This document shows, piece after piece, positions 18,263 to 27,578 of a stretch of 64,000 bases of DNA. The notes under the pieces were generated by a model. It had not been told where the DNA came from. It saw only the letters and a program-made list of their open reading frames with translations, and did not search any database. This DNA is from Vibrio salinus. Lineage in GTDB: Bacteria > Pseudomonadota > Gammaproteobacteria > Enterobacterales > Vibrionaceae. The stretch is from positions 186,001 to 250,000 of the forward strand of contig NZ_JAJSDZ010000010.1 in NCBI RefSeq assembly GCF_021272385.1. The letters are read 5' to 3'. How positions within the stretch are numbered: the first letter of the stretch is position 1; every line of letters starts with the position of its first letter. The position numbers and the translations under genes were made by a program.

Positions 18263-18377
18263 AAAAAGTCTCTCTTTTTGTTTTGAGTCAATGTGCAATG
18301 TAACACTTCAACCGGGAAAAGTTGATAAGTTCCTGCCGCCCGGCATTCTCAGTAACGTGAATATCAACAAATTAAAT

Positions 18378-18428
18378 ACATAAAGTATCACTCTAACACC
18401 AAAATCAGAAAAATATGATACTTTATGT
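18378..18428. promoter_or_regulatory. 13-bp inverted repeat between yedI and the PEBP-like gene
   Basis: ACATAAAGTATCA (18378-18390) is repeated in perfect inverse orientation at 18416-18428, spacer 25 bp. Its location between divergent genes suggests paired protein-binding sites; no regulator is known. Confidence 0.4.
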
Positions 18429-18492
18429 CATACCGCTTCGTTGGTTAACCGCTAAATTAAACACTCTGACAAAAACAGGAGTTAATAACATA

Positions 18493-19023
18493 ATGAAAGC
18501 ACTCACTTATGCCTTTTTCACCGCCGGATTCCTTTTTGCCGGGACAGCGGGCGCATTGGAGGTTACCAGCAATGATATTCAGGAAGGACATCCCATGGCA
18601 AAAACATTCGAGTTCTCCGGATGGGGATGTAACGGTCAGAATTTATCACCACAGCTGATGTGGAAAGACGTTCCGGCGGGGACCAAAACGCTTGCCATTA
18701 CGGCTTATGATCCTGACGCTCCAACCGGAAGCGGCTTCTGGCATTGGATTGTCACCGATCTTCCCGCCACTATTTCTGAAATTCCCCGGGGAGCAGATAT
18801 CAAAAAACTCGGCGGGAAAGAAAACCGGATTGATTATGGCTTTACCGGTTTTGGTGGAGCATGCCCTCCCAAAGGCGATGGAATGCACCGCTATCAGTTT
18901 ACCGTCTGGGCTTTACCTAAAGTACTGAACTTCGATAAAAACACGCCGGCAGCAGTTATTGGTTTTACGTTGAACAGTCAGGCTCTGGATAAAGCAACGT
19001 TAACGTCAACTTACACCCGATAA
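18493..19023 (+). CDS. YbhB/YbcL family PEBP-like protein, secreted
   Basis: 176 residues from the ATG at 18493, with a signal peptide (MKALTYAFFTAGFLFAGTAGA), so probably periplasmic. The phosphatidylethanolamine-binding-protein fold is indicated by YDPDAPTGSGFWHWIVTDLP and GMHRYQFTVWAL, the two ligand-pocket motifs (DPDxP, GxHR) of the family. An upstream in-frame start at 18415 would bury the signal peptide and lacks a ribosome binding site; AGGAG lies 11 bases before 18493. The E. coli YbhB/YbcL proteins have no settled biochemical role. Confidence 0.88.
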   Translation: MKALTYAFFTAGFLFAGTAGALEVTSNDIQEGHPMAKTFEFSGWGCNGQNLSPQLMWKDVPAGTKTLAITAYDPDAPTGSGFWHWIVTDLPATISEIPRGADIKKLGGKENRIDYGFTGFGGACPPKGDGMHRYQFTVWALPKVLNFDKNTPAAVIGFTLNSQALDKATLTSTYTR

Positions 19024-19034
19024 TCACAGGGGGA

Positions 19035-19820
19035 ATGATGGGTCCAGCCTTTCAGATAACAACATTCCGGGCCGAGCAGTTACAACGGCTCAGAAACGTG
19101 ACGATTCATTCCCCGGGACTGATTCAGATACTATCGGGAAACAAAAGACTGTTCTGGAAAGAAAAGATTGTCACGCTTTCCGGCACGAGTCTTCTTTTGT
19201 GTCGTGCTGCTTCTGACCTGAGTTTTGAAAACGTACCGGACAAAGGACCGTTTCTTTCCCGTATGTTGAGCTTCCACTGTTTACCTCCGGAAAAGCTCAT
19301 TCAGTTAAGTGATCAAAATGCATTCAGCTTAGAAGAACCGGTTCTTTCCGGTGCCCAATCACTGCAGGAAACGTTACACCTTTTAGCTTCCATAAACTTA
19401 TCCACCATGAGTAAGGAAACACAACAATACTGGCTGATGCCTCTTTTTCAGCAACTGGCAGAAAACGGAATTCTGCATTTTCTCTTTCCGCAAAAAAGTA
19501 CACCGCTCAGACATCAGATTTCTCAGTATTTATCCCAATGTCCCGGTGACGCTCATTCACTGGAATCCGTTGCAACTACGTTTTCTATGAGCAGAGCAAC
19601 ATTAATCAGAAAACTAAAAAAAGAAGGGACACAGTTCCGGGATATTCTGACTGAAGTTCGCCTGACTCATGCATTAAATCTGATGCAAGCCAGACAATGG
19701 ACAGTCATACAACTCGCTCAGATGTGCGGTTATCAGTCAGAAGAACGCTTCAGTCAGCGGTTTCGCGACCGCTTTGGTTTAACCCCGGTTAGCTATATGC
19801 GAACTGTATACGTCCGGTAG
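19035..19820 (+). CDS. AraC family transcriptional regulator
   Basis: 261 residues. The N-terminal 150 residues have no recognisable metabolite-binding motif. The C-terminus has the double helix-turn-helix of AraC proteins: SMSRATLIRKLKKEGTQFRDIL, then IQLAQMCGYQSEERFSQRFRDRFGLTPVSYMR. It starts 11 bp after the PEBP-like gene, with AGGGGG upstream, so the two are probably co-transcribed. The layout resembles envelope- or virulence-type AraC regulators (EnvY/GadX class); the target is unknown. Confidence 0.85.
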   Translation: MMGPAFQITTFRAEQLQRLRNVTIHSPGLIQILSGNKRLFWKEKIVTLSGTSLLLCRAASDLSFENVPDKGPFLSRMLSFHCLPPEKLIQLSDQNAFSLEEPVLSGAQSLQETLHLLASINLSTMSKETQQYWLMPLFQQLAENGILHFLFPQKSTPLRHQISQYLSQCPGDAHSLESVATTFSMSRATLIRKLKKEGTQFRDILTEVRLTHALNLMQARQWTVIQLAQMCGYQSEERFSQRFRDRFGLTPVSYMRTVYVR

Positions 19821-19845
19821 AAAAACTCTGCTGTTTCACCACATT

Positions 19846-20391
19846 TCAGCTCAAAAGTGAATCAACCTCTTTAAGTGCGGCTTCCGGCATGAACGTTTTT
19901 ACCCCGATCACCGGAATATGAATACCTTCCTGAGCAAACTTATCCATAAGCGACTGAATAAACACCCCCCTGCCTTCAATTTCCTGATTATTAGCAGAAG
20001 TCGAGTTAACACCACAACTTGGGGAACGATTCACGCCGATCATCCCCTGAACAATAAACCCGTTTTTCAAATATTCGCTGATCTGAAAAAACACATTATC
20101 AACAAGAGTCCGGATTTTTTTCTGACTGGATTCCGTTAAAAGCTGCTTACGTATCCGTGAGTTTTCTTCTAGAACACTGCGATTCCCACCGTCAACATCT
20201 CCCCGGTCCAGACCAAGACACATTAGCTCGGGACATGGCATCTGAATGATTCCCACATGATATTCCGCCAACTTATTCATCACTTCTGAAAAAATCCCCG
20301 GATAATCTGCTGTTCCATCAGAAATTGAATTTTGATTTAATAAACAATGTGATACTAAAACCAATTTTTTACTTCTGTTATCCTCAAACAT
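19846..20391 (-). CDS. TudS-related DUF523-type putative desulfidase
   Basis: 181 residues starting with KKLVLVSHCLLNQNSISDG, then MPCPELMCLGLDRGD and GVNRSPSCGVNST. Cysteines C16, C53, C58 and C126 are in the spacing of DUF523/TudS proteins, where three ligate a [4Fe-4S] cluster used to remove sulfur from thiouracil-like substrates. The substrate here is unknown. Convergent with the AraC gene at 19035 and followed by no obvious terminator. Confidence 0.75.
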   Translation of the reverse strand: MFEDNRSKKLVLVSHCLLNQNSISDGTADYPGIFSEVMNKLAEYHVGIIQMPCPELMCLGLDRGDVDGGNRSVLEENSRIRKQLLTESSQKKIRTLVDNVFFQISEYLKNGFIVQGMIGVNRSPSCGVNSTSANNQEIEGRGVFIQSLMDKFAQEGIHIPVIGVKTFMPEAALKEVDSLLS

Positions 20392-20507
20392 GTTTGCCGT
20401 CCGTTATTCGTATTATTCCCTGAGATAAACGCATAATGATTCATAAAAATTTTCAAGTCAAAACGGAAATGCTCATATCTGTCAGCCATTTATCATGTGA
20501 ATGCCAG

Positions 20508-21176
20508 TCAACTCAGTAAACCAGCCGCGGACTGATATAGAATACCTCCGCCAATCAGAGAAAAGATAATCCCACACAGTAAATCGATATAACGGCTGAC
20601 GGCCTGAAGTTTTAACTGCATTTTTTGCGTCGAAAGGATCCAGCTCAGCGCAGCAAACCATAAAAGAGCCAGTCCCCAGAGAATCAGTAATGCGCAGCCC
20701 TTACTGAACAATGACATTCCGGCAGGAATTAATGCCGACATCAGACTGACAAAAAAGACCAGAGCTTTAGGATTGAGAATGTTCGTCATAAAACCTCGGG
20801 AAAATGCCTGACGTTTATTGAATAGCAGAAGTGTCGGTTCGTCTGAAGACACTTTCTCTTTCTGATGCCACTGAAATAGAATATCTTTTAGAGCACCGAT
20901 TCCTAAATACCCCAGATAACTCCCCCCGAAAAGTTGCAGTATGGCAAATAAAACCGGCTGCTGATGAACCAGATAGCTAACCCCGGTCAGACAAAGAAGA
21001 GAATGGAAAAAAATACCGGCCGATAACCCGAACGCGATGTATAAACCGGTCTGGCGACCGTATTTAGCTGAGTTCTGAACGACGAGAGCCACATCCGGTC
21101 CCGGACTCATCAGAGCAATAAAGTGAATTCCGGCAAGAGTGATAAGAGCACTGGCTTCATGCATTGGAAACATCCT
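20508..21176 (-). CDS. LysE/RhtB family amino-acid exporter
   Basis: 222 residues with six membrane segments. It shows the family pattern HFIALMSPGPDVALVVQNSAKYGRQTG near the N-terminus and MTNILNPKALVFFVSLMSALI in the middle. It would export amino acids or related small molecules. The start at 21176 (MFPMHEAS) has AGGA about 8 bases upstream and is preferred over the longer frame from 21203. It lies 61 bp downstream of an AraC regulator on the same strand, which may control it. Confidence 0.88.
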   Translation of the reverse strand, partial: RMFPMHEASALITLAGIHFIALMSPGPDVALVVQNSAKYGRQTGLYIAFGLSAGIFFHSLLCLTGVSYLVHQQPVLFAILQLFGGSYLGYLGIGALKDILFQWHQKEKVSSDEPTLLLFNKRQAFSRGFMTNILNPKALVFFVSLMSALIPAGMSLFSKGCALLILWGLALLWFAALSWILSTQKMQLKLQAVSRYIDLLCGIIFSLIGGGILYQSAAGLLS

Positions 21177-21237
21177 ATATCCTGAGAAAAGGACATTCTG
21201 CAAAATTTACCGAAAAGGCACTTGTAAATTCCTGACA

Positions 21238-22032
21238 TTAATTAATAGCAGATGGTGGAACACCATAGGTATTCCGAAATGCTTTGGTAAAATGGGCCTG
21301 ATCATAAAAGCCAACCCGTTGCGCCACTTCCGTTCCCGATATCCCTGCTTTAATCAACTTCATTCCCTGCTCTAAACGTAAACGGGTCAGCCAGGCATAA
21401 GGTGTGATTCCGGTTCGGGCTTTAAAATTGCGTTGTAACTTTGTCGGTGTCAAATCACACAACCCGGCCAGTTGTTTCAGGTGAACCGGTTGATCAAGAT
21501 TCGCCAGCAAATACTCTTTTAATGTATCCAGCGACTGAGTACCTAAAGGCACAACGGCCTTCTCTCTGACTGAACTGTAATTCTGAACAAGATTGGCAAA
21601 ACCTTCATAAGGCAAACAATCTTTGGCGAGCTGAGACAATCCGGGCTGAGTCAGTTTCTGATGCAACTGAATCAAAGACAGGAATACATCACTGTCTCTG
21701 ATTATCAGGCGGTTGAACCCTAAAACATCGCATGGTTTCGTCAGTATCAGGTTTTCGTTGAACCAGTTAGGCTGAATAGAGAATACCCGGACCTGATATC
21801 CGGAATCAAACATCGCACGACCATCATGAAGCTCATCGGGATGCATGATCACCACTTCACCATGACCGACGCTGTGCTGAAAGCCTTTATGATAAAAACG
21901 CTGGGCACCACCGGTAATTAACCCGATATGAAAATCAAGATGATAGTGACGATTAAATTCAAACTCATGATAATCGGCTTCAATCAAATTGATGGCACAG
22001 TCTGGACTCGTTGTATAGCGAATTTTATCCAT
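21238..22032 (-). CDS. AraC family regulator with cupin sensor domain
   Basis: 264 residues. The N-terminal half is a cupin-like AraC_binding domain (HYHLDFHIGLITGGAQRFYHKG, HGEVVIMHPDELHDGR). The C-terminal half is an AraC double helix-turn-helix (LKQLAGLCDLTPTKLQRNFKART and GTEVAQRVGFYDQAHFTKAFRNTYGVPPS). This layout is common in regulators placed next to LysE exporters, and the gene is directly upstream of one. The effector is unknown. Confidence 0.88.
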   Translation of the reverse strand: MDKIRYTTSPDCAINLIEADYHEFEFNRHYHLDFHIGLITGGAQRFYHKGFQHSVGHGEVVIMHPDELHDGRAMFDSGYQVRVFSIQPNWFNENLILTKPCDVLGFNRLIIRDSDVFLSLIQLHQKLTQPGLSQLAKDCLPYEGFANLVQNYSSVREKAVVPLGTQSLDTLKEYLLANLDQPVHLKQLAGLCDLTPTKLQRNFKARTGITPYAWLTRLRLEQGMKLIKAGISGTEVAQRVGFYDQAHFTKAFRNTYGVPPSAIN

Positions 22033-22420
22033 AATACTTTAATGACGTGATAACGGCTTCTGGTTAGCATATCGAAAGGGTACAGACCTGTCTTGTAAAA
22101 AACGATCAAAAATACACTCTCCAACGGTCTTCGTCTCCCCTATCAGATAGCAAATAAGAGATTTTTCTCATGCACTTTAATAACAAAATCATTAATAAAT
22201 ATTCCTCTAAAATTCAGAATTATATTTCATTAATTTTGATTAAATTGCATGAAGTTCTAAGTTTATTGTCAATTGTTGATTTACTATCCAATTGGACAAT
22301 ATAATACCACCTTACTTAAGCAATCAGTTTAACTGATCTTTGATGCTTATTGTTTCATAAGCATTATCAATAATTTCAAAGCAAAAAGATCACTCTGATT
22401 TCGGAATATCAGGATTAAAT
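22033..22420. other. Upstream region of the chemoreceptor gene
   Basis: 388 bp, AT-rich. It contains a short stem-loop, ATGCTTAT/ATAAGCAT at 22343-22350 and 22357-22364 with a 6-base loop, in the presumed 5' untranslated region. No other structured element was recognised. Confidence 0.4.
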
Positions 22421-24562
22421 ATGAAAATAAAAACAAAAATCGCAACGGTTAGTGGATTAAGTTTACTGGTTTCTTCTCTGTGCCTCACGATAGCCGGGAT
22501 TTACTCATCCGGTAAAACAGAATCACTGGTTCTGAATAATGTTTCAAAATTATTGGATCAAAGAACTCAAAGTGAGTTAAGGGGTATAACCAAACAGTAT
22601 GCTGGTATAATTTCTCAGAAAATCAACCATGGAATGTTGCAGGCAAAGTCTGTAGCTAACGCGTTATCTTCCAGCAATGAGGCACATGACAGCATAACAT
22701 CAAGAAAAACCCTGAATACCATTTTAAAAAACATTCTAAGACAAAATCCAGATTTAAATGGCGTATACAGTGCCTGGGAACCCAATGCATTCGATGGTCA
22801 GGACCATAAACAGACAAACAATGAAAACGGCAACAATAAAAATGGTCGATTTCTTCCATACTGGACCCGTAATGATTCCGGGAATATTTCAGTGCAGACT
22901 CTGGTGGATTTCGACTCACCGCAAAAATACCCAAACGGGCTGTCTAAAGGACAGTGGTACCAAAAACCCAAGTCAGCCAAAACCTCCAGCATTGTCGCTC
23001 CGATTCCTTATGTTGTTCAAGGCAAATCCAAATGGCTGGCCACCATATCAGAACCGGTCATCTACGATAATCAGTTTGCGGGAATTATCGGTCTTGATTA
23101 TAACTTAGGGTTTATCAGCAAGTTGGCAGGCACGATTTCAAAAGAGTTATACGACGGGCAGTCAAATGTATTAATTCTGACATCGGCGGGAAATGTGTTA
23201 GCCGACAATAGAAATAACCATAAACTTGGCTTTACAGCTTTTAACGATAACAGCCTGAATAAAGAGATCATTTCAGCAGTCAAAAATAACCTTTCAAAAA
23301 CGATTTCCGATACCTCAGTTAATGGCAAGTTTATCTCTGTTGCTCCTATCACTCTTGGTGATACAGGCCAGTTCTGGTCAATCATCATTTCCGTCCCAAC
23401 TAAAGTCGTTCTCGGGGATGCATATGCATTAGAGCAAACCCTGAAAGCGCAGAATGCCAGTACAACCTGGTATCAGCTCTTAATCGCTGTGGTTATCTTA
23501 ATTTTCGCCATGATCGTTCTGTATCAGCTGGCCAATAAAATTGCGACCCCGATCATGAAAGCCGTTTCTATGGCGAAAGAGATCGATAAAGGTAAATTTG
23601 ATACCCGGTTAAACTACAAAAGCGACGATGAAGTCGGAGAGCTGGCCACCTCGCTGGACAGCATGGCCGACAGCCTGAACAATCATGTCAACGTTGCAGA
23701 GGAAATATCAAAAGGAAACCTGACAGTCAAAGCCCATCTGGCCTCTGAAAGTGATGTACTGGGTAATGCACTGAACAAAATGCTAACCGACCTGAATCAG
23801 GTCATCGGTGAAGTACAAACCAATGCCAACCAAATTGGTACGGATTCAATGGCAATCTCTGATTTAAGCCATAATCTGGCCAGCGGAGCCACTCAGTCGG
23901 CTTCGGCAGTCACCGAAATCAGTGCATCGATTTATGAAATTTCCACCCAGATCAGTCAAAGTGCGGATAAGGTTTCCAATGTGAATAAATTTGCTCAGGA
24001 GACAGAAGAAAGTGCTCAGAATGGTCATCATCTGATGCAACGGCTCACAGAAGCCATGAATGAAATTGATGAGTCCGGTAAAAATATCGAGGACATTATC
24101 AGCTCTATCGAAGAAATCGCCGAGCAAACCAACCTACTCGCATTAAATGCTGCCATTGAAGCCGCCAGAGCCGGTGAGCATGGCCGTGGATTTGCCGTCG
24201 TGGCAGACGAAGTCAGACAACTGGCACAACGAAGTGCCAAAGCCGTTCATGAAACCACAGCATTAATACATGAATCCAGTGAACACACTGAAAAAGGCCT
24301 TCAACTCACCAGTGAGATGGTAACATCACTGGACAAAATCCTGTCTGATATTACCGAAGTGGCCAAACTAACCGTTGAAGTCAGCGAAGCCGCCAACGAA
24401 CAAAACTCGGCATCCGATCAGGTTAGCATTGGTATCCAGCAAATCGATGAAGTCGTTCAACAAAATGGGCAGATCTCAGAAGAGTGTGCAACATCGGCGA
24501 ACGAATTACAAAGCCGGGCTAAAGAGCTTATTGAATCCATTTCTCAGTTTAAAATCCGGTAA
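22421..24562 (+). CDS. Methyl-accepting chemotaxis protein with dCache sensor
   Basis: 713 residues. TM1 at about 10-28, a large periplasmic double-Cache domain (about 35-340, with [19 protein letters not shown] and IIGLDYNLG), TM2 at about 350-370, HAMP to about 430, then the coiled-coil signalling domain. The invariant hairpin tip [35 protein letters not shown] lies at about 565-600 and contacts CheA/CheW. The C-terminus ends ISQFKIR, with no NWETF-type pentapeptide for CheR. The ligand is unknown; dCache receptors often bind amino acids or organic acids. A strong hairpin follows. Confidence 0.95.
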   Translation: MKIKTKIATVSGLSLLVSSLCLTIAGIYSSGKTESLVLNNVSKLLDQRTQSELRGITKQYAGIISQKINHGMLQAKSVANALSSSNEAHDSITSRKTLNTILKNILRQNPDLNGVYSAWEPNAFDGQDHKQTNNENGNNKNGRFLPYWTRNDSGNISVQTLVDFDSPQKYPNGLSKGQWYQKPKSAKTSSIVAPIPYVVQGKSKWLATISEPVIYDNQFAGIIGLDYNLGFISKLAGTISKELYDGQSNVLILTSAGNVLADNRNNHKLGFTAFNDNSLNKEIISAVKNNLSKTISDTSVNGKFISVAPITLGDTGQFWSIIISVPTKVVLGDAYALEQTLKAQNASTTWYQLLIAVVILIFAMIVLYQLANKIATPIMKAVSMAKEIDKGKFDTRLNYKSDDEVGELATSLDSMADSLNNHVNVAEEISKGNLTVKAHLASESDVLGNALNKMLTDLNQVIGEVQTNANQIGTDSMAISDLSHNLASGATQSASAVTEISASIYEISTQISQSADKVSNVNKFAQETEESAQNGHHLMQRLTEAMNEIDESGKNIEDIISSIEEIAEQTNLLALNAAIEAARAGEHGRGFAVVADEVRQLAQRSAKAVHETTALIHESSEHTEKGLQLTSEMVTSLDKILSDITEVAKLTVEVSEAANEQNSASDQVSIGIQQIDEVVQQNGQISEECATSANELQSRAKELIESISQFKIR

Positions 24563-24571
24563 TCTTTCTGT

Positions 24572-24604
24572 TTACGCTCAGGTCTGATTCAGACCTGAGC
24601 GTAA
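24572..24604 (+). terminator. Hairpin downstream of the chemoreceptor gene
   Basis: TTACGCTCAGGTCT (24572-24585) pairs perfectly with 24591-24604 around a 5-base loop. There is no strong T tract, so it may be a terminator or an mRNA-end stabiliser. Confidence 0.6.
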
Positions 24605-24714
24605 TTCCAAAAGACATGTTAATACCACAAAACTTAATCACTTGACTGAAAATCGAGTATTACGCCGAACGTAAGTTTCACAGAGTCTACCTTGCTCGTG
24701 GAGATTTAATTCGT

Positions 24715-25584
24715 TTATTTTCCGAGATAGTGCAGAAGTTGTTGTTTTAATTCATCATAAAGCTGGTTCTGAACTTTCTCTAACTTATATTGATTACGAT
24801 CGAGGCACAACTTCAGCTTTCCAAGGGTCGGTAAACCGCCCAACTTACTGATCGTATCCGGGTGACTGAAAGAAGAGCGGACTGTAATTCCTAAGCCAGC
24901 ATCAACAGCGCTCCATAAGTTACTCAGGCTTCGGCCAACAAAAGTAATTTTCCATGGAATTCCATTTCGATCTAATGCGGCTGTAGCCTGTTGTCTGATG
25001 ATACATGAGCCATCAAGCATAACTAATGGTATAGGTTTAGCGGTATCAATGGATTCTTTAATATATTTGTTTGCCGGCCCATACCAATACAGTGGCAGCT
25101 CAGCCAGAAACTCACTATAGGGTGCCGGTTTTTCACCTTCCCAACCTAAAGAAAAGTCTAACTCACCAGATTGGATACCATCCATCAGCTCCTGATGACG
25201 CCCAACAATGGATTGCAATTGTAAATGTGGATGTGAACGAGAAAATGTACCTAACAATTGTGGCAACAGTACATCACTAAAATCTTCTTGCAAGCCAAAA
25301 ACAACTTTCCCCGCCAGTGAATTCCCTACTAACTGGTTCAAAGCTTCATCATTTAACTGAAGCATGCGTCGGGCATAAGCCAGAATGATTTCACCTGCGT
25401 CCGTCGGCTCCAGATGTCGGCCAATTTTGGTCACCAGCGGAGTGCGGCACTGCTGCTCCAACTTTTTTAACTGAGCACTGGCTGCAGAAGGAGAACGGTT
25501 TAGCCGTTCAGCCGCAGTTGCAAAACTGCCCAGCTCAATTCCTAAGACAAAACATCGTAATGCATCTAAATCCAGACTTCTCAT
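24715..25584 (-). CDS. LysR family transcriptional regulator
   Basis: 289 residues. The N-terminal winged helix-turn-helix reads LDLDALRCFVLGIELGSFATAAERLNRSPSAASAQLKKLEQQ, followed by the substrate-binding domain of LysR regulators, including GLGITVRSSF near residue 225. The S-P-S-A-A-S-A-Q-L recognition helix resembles the LrhA/HexA subgroup. It is divergent from the decarboxylase-like/tautomerase/DUF4865 operon across 108 bp that contains the dyad at 25614-25632, and most likely controls that operon. AGGA precedes the ATG. Confidence 0.88.
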   Translation of the reverse strand: MRSLDLDALRCFVLGIELGSFATAAERLNRSPSAASAQLKKLEQQCRTPLVTKIGRHLEPTDAGEIILAYARRMLQLNDEALNQLVGNSLAGKVVFGLQEDFSDVLLPQLLGTFSRSHPHLQLQSIVGRHQELMDGIQSGELDFSLGWEGEKPAPYSEFLAELPLYWYGPANKYIKESIDTAKPIPLVMLDGSCIIRQQATAALDRNGIPWKITFVGRSLSNLWSAVDAGLGITVRSSFSHPDTISKLGGLPTLGKLKLCLDRNQYKLEKVQNQLYDELKQQLLHYLGK

Positions 25585-25613
25585 GTTTAATTATCCTGAA
25601 AATCAAAATTATT

Positions 25614-25632
25614 AATCAAAATAGTTTTGATT
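25614..25632. promoter_or_regulatory. Dyad between LysR gene and tautomerase operon
   Basis: AATCAAAATAGTTTTGATT has 8-base perfect arms around TAG. A further AATCAAAAT copy lies at about 25601-25609. LysR regulators bind such interrupted dyads in divergent promoters. Confidence 0.5.
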
Positions 25633-25692
25633 TTTTTAATTAAAAAATCAACTTATTCTTTCCTGGTCAACTAAATCAACTGAGGAAAATAT

Positions 25693-26028
25693 ATGGATAC
25701 AAAAGAGCAACACTTAATGGAACTGTTTGCCAAAATTGCTCCACAATTTCATCAGCTAACTGAAGAGGTATTATTTGGACAAGTTTGGCGTGATGAAAGT
25801 CTAAGCCCCCGGGATCGAAGTCTGATAACAGTAACCGCATTAGTGACCCTGAATCGTATGGAACAACTTCCGGGTCATTTGGTCCGGGCAATTGGCAATG
25901 GGCTTACTGTAAAAGAATTGAGTGCAACTATGACCCATCTGGCGTTTTATGCCGGTTGGCCTGTAACGGCTTCTGCTATTGAACGTTTAAATGACATGAG
26001 CCACAGGAGGAATGATTTATGCCAATGA
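25693..26028 (+). CDS. Carboxymuconolactone decarboxylase-like (AhpD fold) protein
   Basis: 111 residues with the compact helical CMD pattern: QFHQLTEEVLFGQVWRDESLSPRDRSLITVTALVTLNRMEQLPGHLVRAIGNG. The peroxidase-type CxxC of AhpD is absent (EQLPGHL at that place), so it is not a thiol peroxidase. Such proteins are often paired with tautomerases, as here. Its stop overlaps the tautomerase start by 10 bp. GAGGAAAAT lies just upstream of the start. Confidence 0.88.
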   Translation: MDTKEQHLMELFAKIAPQFHQLTEEVLFGQVWRDESLSPRDRSLITVTALVTLNRMEQLPGHLVRAIGNGLTVKELSATMTHLAFYAGWPVTASAIERLNDMSHRRNDLCQ

Positions 26029-26423
26029 CACGAATATCTATAGGTAATGAACTATTTGAAACCCATCAGCATCAAATTTCGCATATTCTCCAGCAATGTT
26101 TAGAAGCCCATTTTGATGTACCAGATGGAGACTGTTTTCAGATATTCGACATTCATACCCCACAACAGAAAGTCTTTAACCCGTATTATCCAAATCTGGC
26201 TAAAAGTCGTAGCGAATCAGGAATTCTGTTTCATATATTCGCCGGGAAACCGCGTGACCATAAACAAAAACGAGCCCTGTACAAAGCGCTGTGCGAGCAA
26301 CTTCAGGAAAACACATCGATTAATAAAGAAGATATTATGATCATTCTTCAATTCAACGGAGCTGAAGACTGGTCTTTTTCTTCCGGTCAGTCATGGAAGG
26401 ATGAAATGGAGACAACAAAATGA
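26019..26423 (+). CDS. Tautomerase family protein
   Basis: 134 residues beginning M-P-M-T-R. After methionine removal Pro-2 would be the N-terminal catalytic base of the 4-oxalocrotonate tautomerase superfamily. The length is that of a fused two-unit (MIF-like) tautomerase. HIFAGKPRDHKQKRALYKALCEQL is the typical second-half helix. The substrate is unknown. It overlaps both neighbours (10 bp upstream, 4 bp downstream), a tightly coupled operon. Confidence 0.85.
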   Translation: MPMTRISIGNELFETHQHQISHILQQCLEAHFDVPDGDCFQIFDIHTPQQKVFNPYYPNLAKSRSESGILFHIFAGKPRDHKQKRALYKALCEQLQENTSINKEDIMIILQFNGAEDWSFSSGQSWKDEMETTK

Positions 26424-26902
26424 TAGCAATGCAATATAAAATCGTTCTCCCGTCGGACTATCCGATGGAGAAAATAGAAACACGCATCAGGGAAAAAGGT
26501 TACCTGCTAGATGGTTATCCCGGCTTAATCTTTAAGGCCTATCTCTATTCCCGTAAGGATGCTGACAATTATAAAAACCCGGTAAACAGTTACGCCCCTT
26601 TTTATGTGTGGCAGGATCATACATCTATGGTCTCATTTCTCCAAAGTGATGGTTTTAAAGGGTTGTGTGAGCAATTTGGCCGACCGGAAGTTAATATGTG
26701 GTTTATCGATGGTGAGCCAGCAATACCAGATTCGGAATGTTCGCTTGCGTGTATAAACAACCAAGCCTGTCAGGATGCGGATATTCATGGTCTGAATTAT
26801 ACCTTTTGGGAAACAGTGAGTGTCTCGTGGCTCATACAAACTGAATCTGCTGAACAAATGAGTGGCGACACTTATTCTATCGGTTATATCGCTCGCGGTT
26901 AG
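26420..26902 (+). CDS. DUF4865 family protein
   Basis: 160 residues: MQYKIVLPSDYPMEKIETRIREKG, LDGYPGLIFKAYLYSRKD, NSYAPFYVWQDHTSMVSFL. These are conserved stretches of DUF4865, a family of unknown biochemistry recurrently found beside tautomerase and CMD genes. The ATG at 26420 overlaps the tautomerase stop (ATGA) and has GGAG eight bases upstream; the methionine at codon 4 is an alternative. It resembles a monooxygenase-like ferredoxin fold in length and in the recurring W and F positions, but this is only a guess. Confidence 0.75.
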   Translation: MIAMQYKIVLPSDYPMEKIETRIREKGYLLDGYPGLIFKAYLYSRKDADNYKNPVNSYAPFYVWQDHTSMVSFLQSDGFKGLCEQFGRPEVNMWFIDGEPAIPDSECSLACINNQACQDADIHGLNYTFWETVSVSWLIQTESAEQMSGDTYSIGYIARG

Positions 26903-26945
26903 AAGAGAATTTAATAAACAATTAAAAGTTGTAATCGTTTTTTAT

Positions 26946-26980
26946 TGAGCCAGACAAAGGGATAGCTGGCTCATTTCTGC
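26946..26980 (+). terminator. Terminator of the tautomerase operon
   Basis: TGAGCCAG (26946-26953) pairs with CTGGCTCA (26966-26973) and is followed by TTTCTG, 43 bp after the DUF4865 stop. Confidence 0.55.
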
Positions 26981-27200
26981 CCCAAAGTTTGCTAGTGGTT
27001 GAGGTGTATGGCTCCTACGATCACTTTTCTGTTGACAATAACGCCAATATTTAGTCAAAAAATTTGGCTGTGGCATAGAATGAAAAATGGTCGCCATCTG
27101 GCAACCATTTACAAACTGTATATTCAAGTTGATAAATTTTTTTTAGTGTTTGATTCGCACTTTTTTAGCTTAAACCAGATCTTCTTTCTACCGTTATTTC
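26981..27200. other. Intergenic region, no recognised gene
   Basis: Non-coding by appearance; on the minus strand an unconvincing 61-codon frame crosses it without a ribosome binding site. Nothing recognisable. Confidence 0.3.
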
Positions 27201-27365
27201 TCAAAGTAATTCCTCCAAAACAACTCCAGTTTCACCATTGGCAATTCTTTGAAGAAGGCTATTCATTTTTACTTTTTCATTGATTAAAGTTTCTTTATTT
27301 TGAATAGGCTTATTTTTATTAATTCTATTGATTTTATTCTCAATATTAACGATTTGATTAGACAT
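27201..27365 (-). CDS. 54-residue hypothetical protein behind a duplicated cold-shock leader
   Basis: Starts MSNQIVNIENKINRINKNK and ends GETGVVLEELL. It is hydrophilic and rich in Asn, Lys and Ile, with no cysteines and no membrane segment. Function not recognised. Its start codon, first four codons (MSNQ) and about 155 bp upstream are nearly identical to those of the cold-shock gene at 27579-27788, but the rest of the protein is unrelated to CspA. The ribosome binding site (AAGGGG) is therefore the same. It should be transcribed and translated under the same conditions as the cold-shock protein. It might be a real small cold-induced protein or a chance frame captured by the duplication. Confidence 0.55.
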   Translation of the reverse strand: MSNQIVNIENKINRINKNKPIQNKETLINEKVKMNSLLQRIANGETGVVLEELL

Positions 27366-27520
27366 ATTATGCCCCTTATAAGATTTAAAATTAAGGTGCA
27401 CTGAACATAGGTATTATTTTAGGATAGAGAATTAAGTGAGATTACAGAGAGAAACTTGCTAGGAATGACGCTGGAAAAACTGGCTTTATACTTTTTATCT
27501 TAAACAACTCTTGAACAGAG
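27354..27520 (-). repeat. Duplicated cold-shock promoter/leader, downstream copy
   Basis: About 165 bp that matches 27777-27944 with only scattered substitutions and one- or two-base gaps, including the long 5' leader, the AAGGGG ribosome binding site and the first four codons. Precedes the 54-residue frame. Confidence 0.85.
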
Positions 27521-27526
27521 CTACTA

Positions 27527-27560
27527 CTTCCTTATCAATGATTTAGGCATGATAAGGAAG
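27527..27560. repeat. Stem-loop downstream of the cold-shock gene
   Basis: CTTCCTTATCA (27527-27537) pairs perfectly with TGATAAGGAAG (27550-27560). No T tract follows on the minus strand, so it may stabilise the csp mRNA end rather than terminate. Confidence 0.5.
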
Positions 27561-27578
27561 CTAAAGTTTGTAAGACTA

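Noticed and set aside
26942-27127. 61-codon minus-strand frame in the gap after DUF4865
   Set aside because: No ribosome binding site, no recognisable family, and it covers the operon terminator hairpin.
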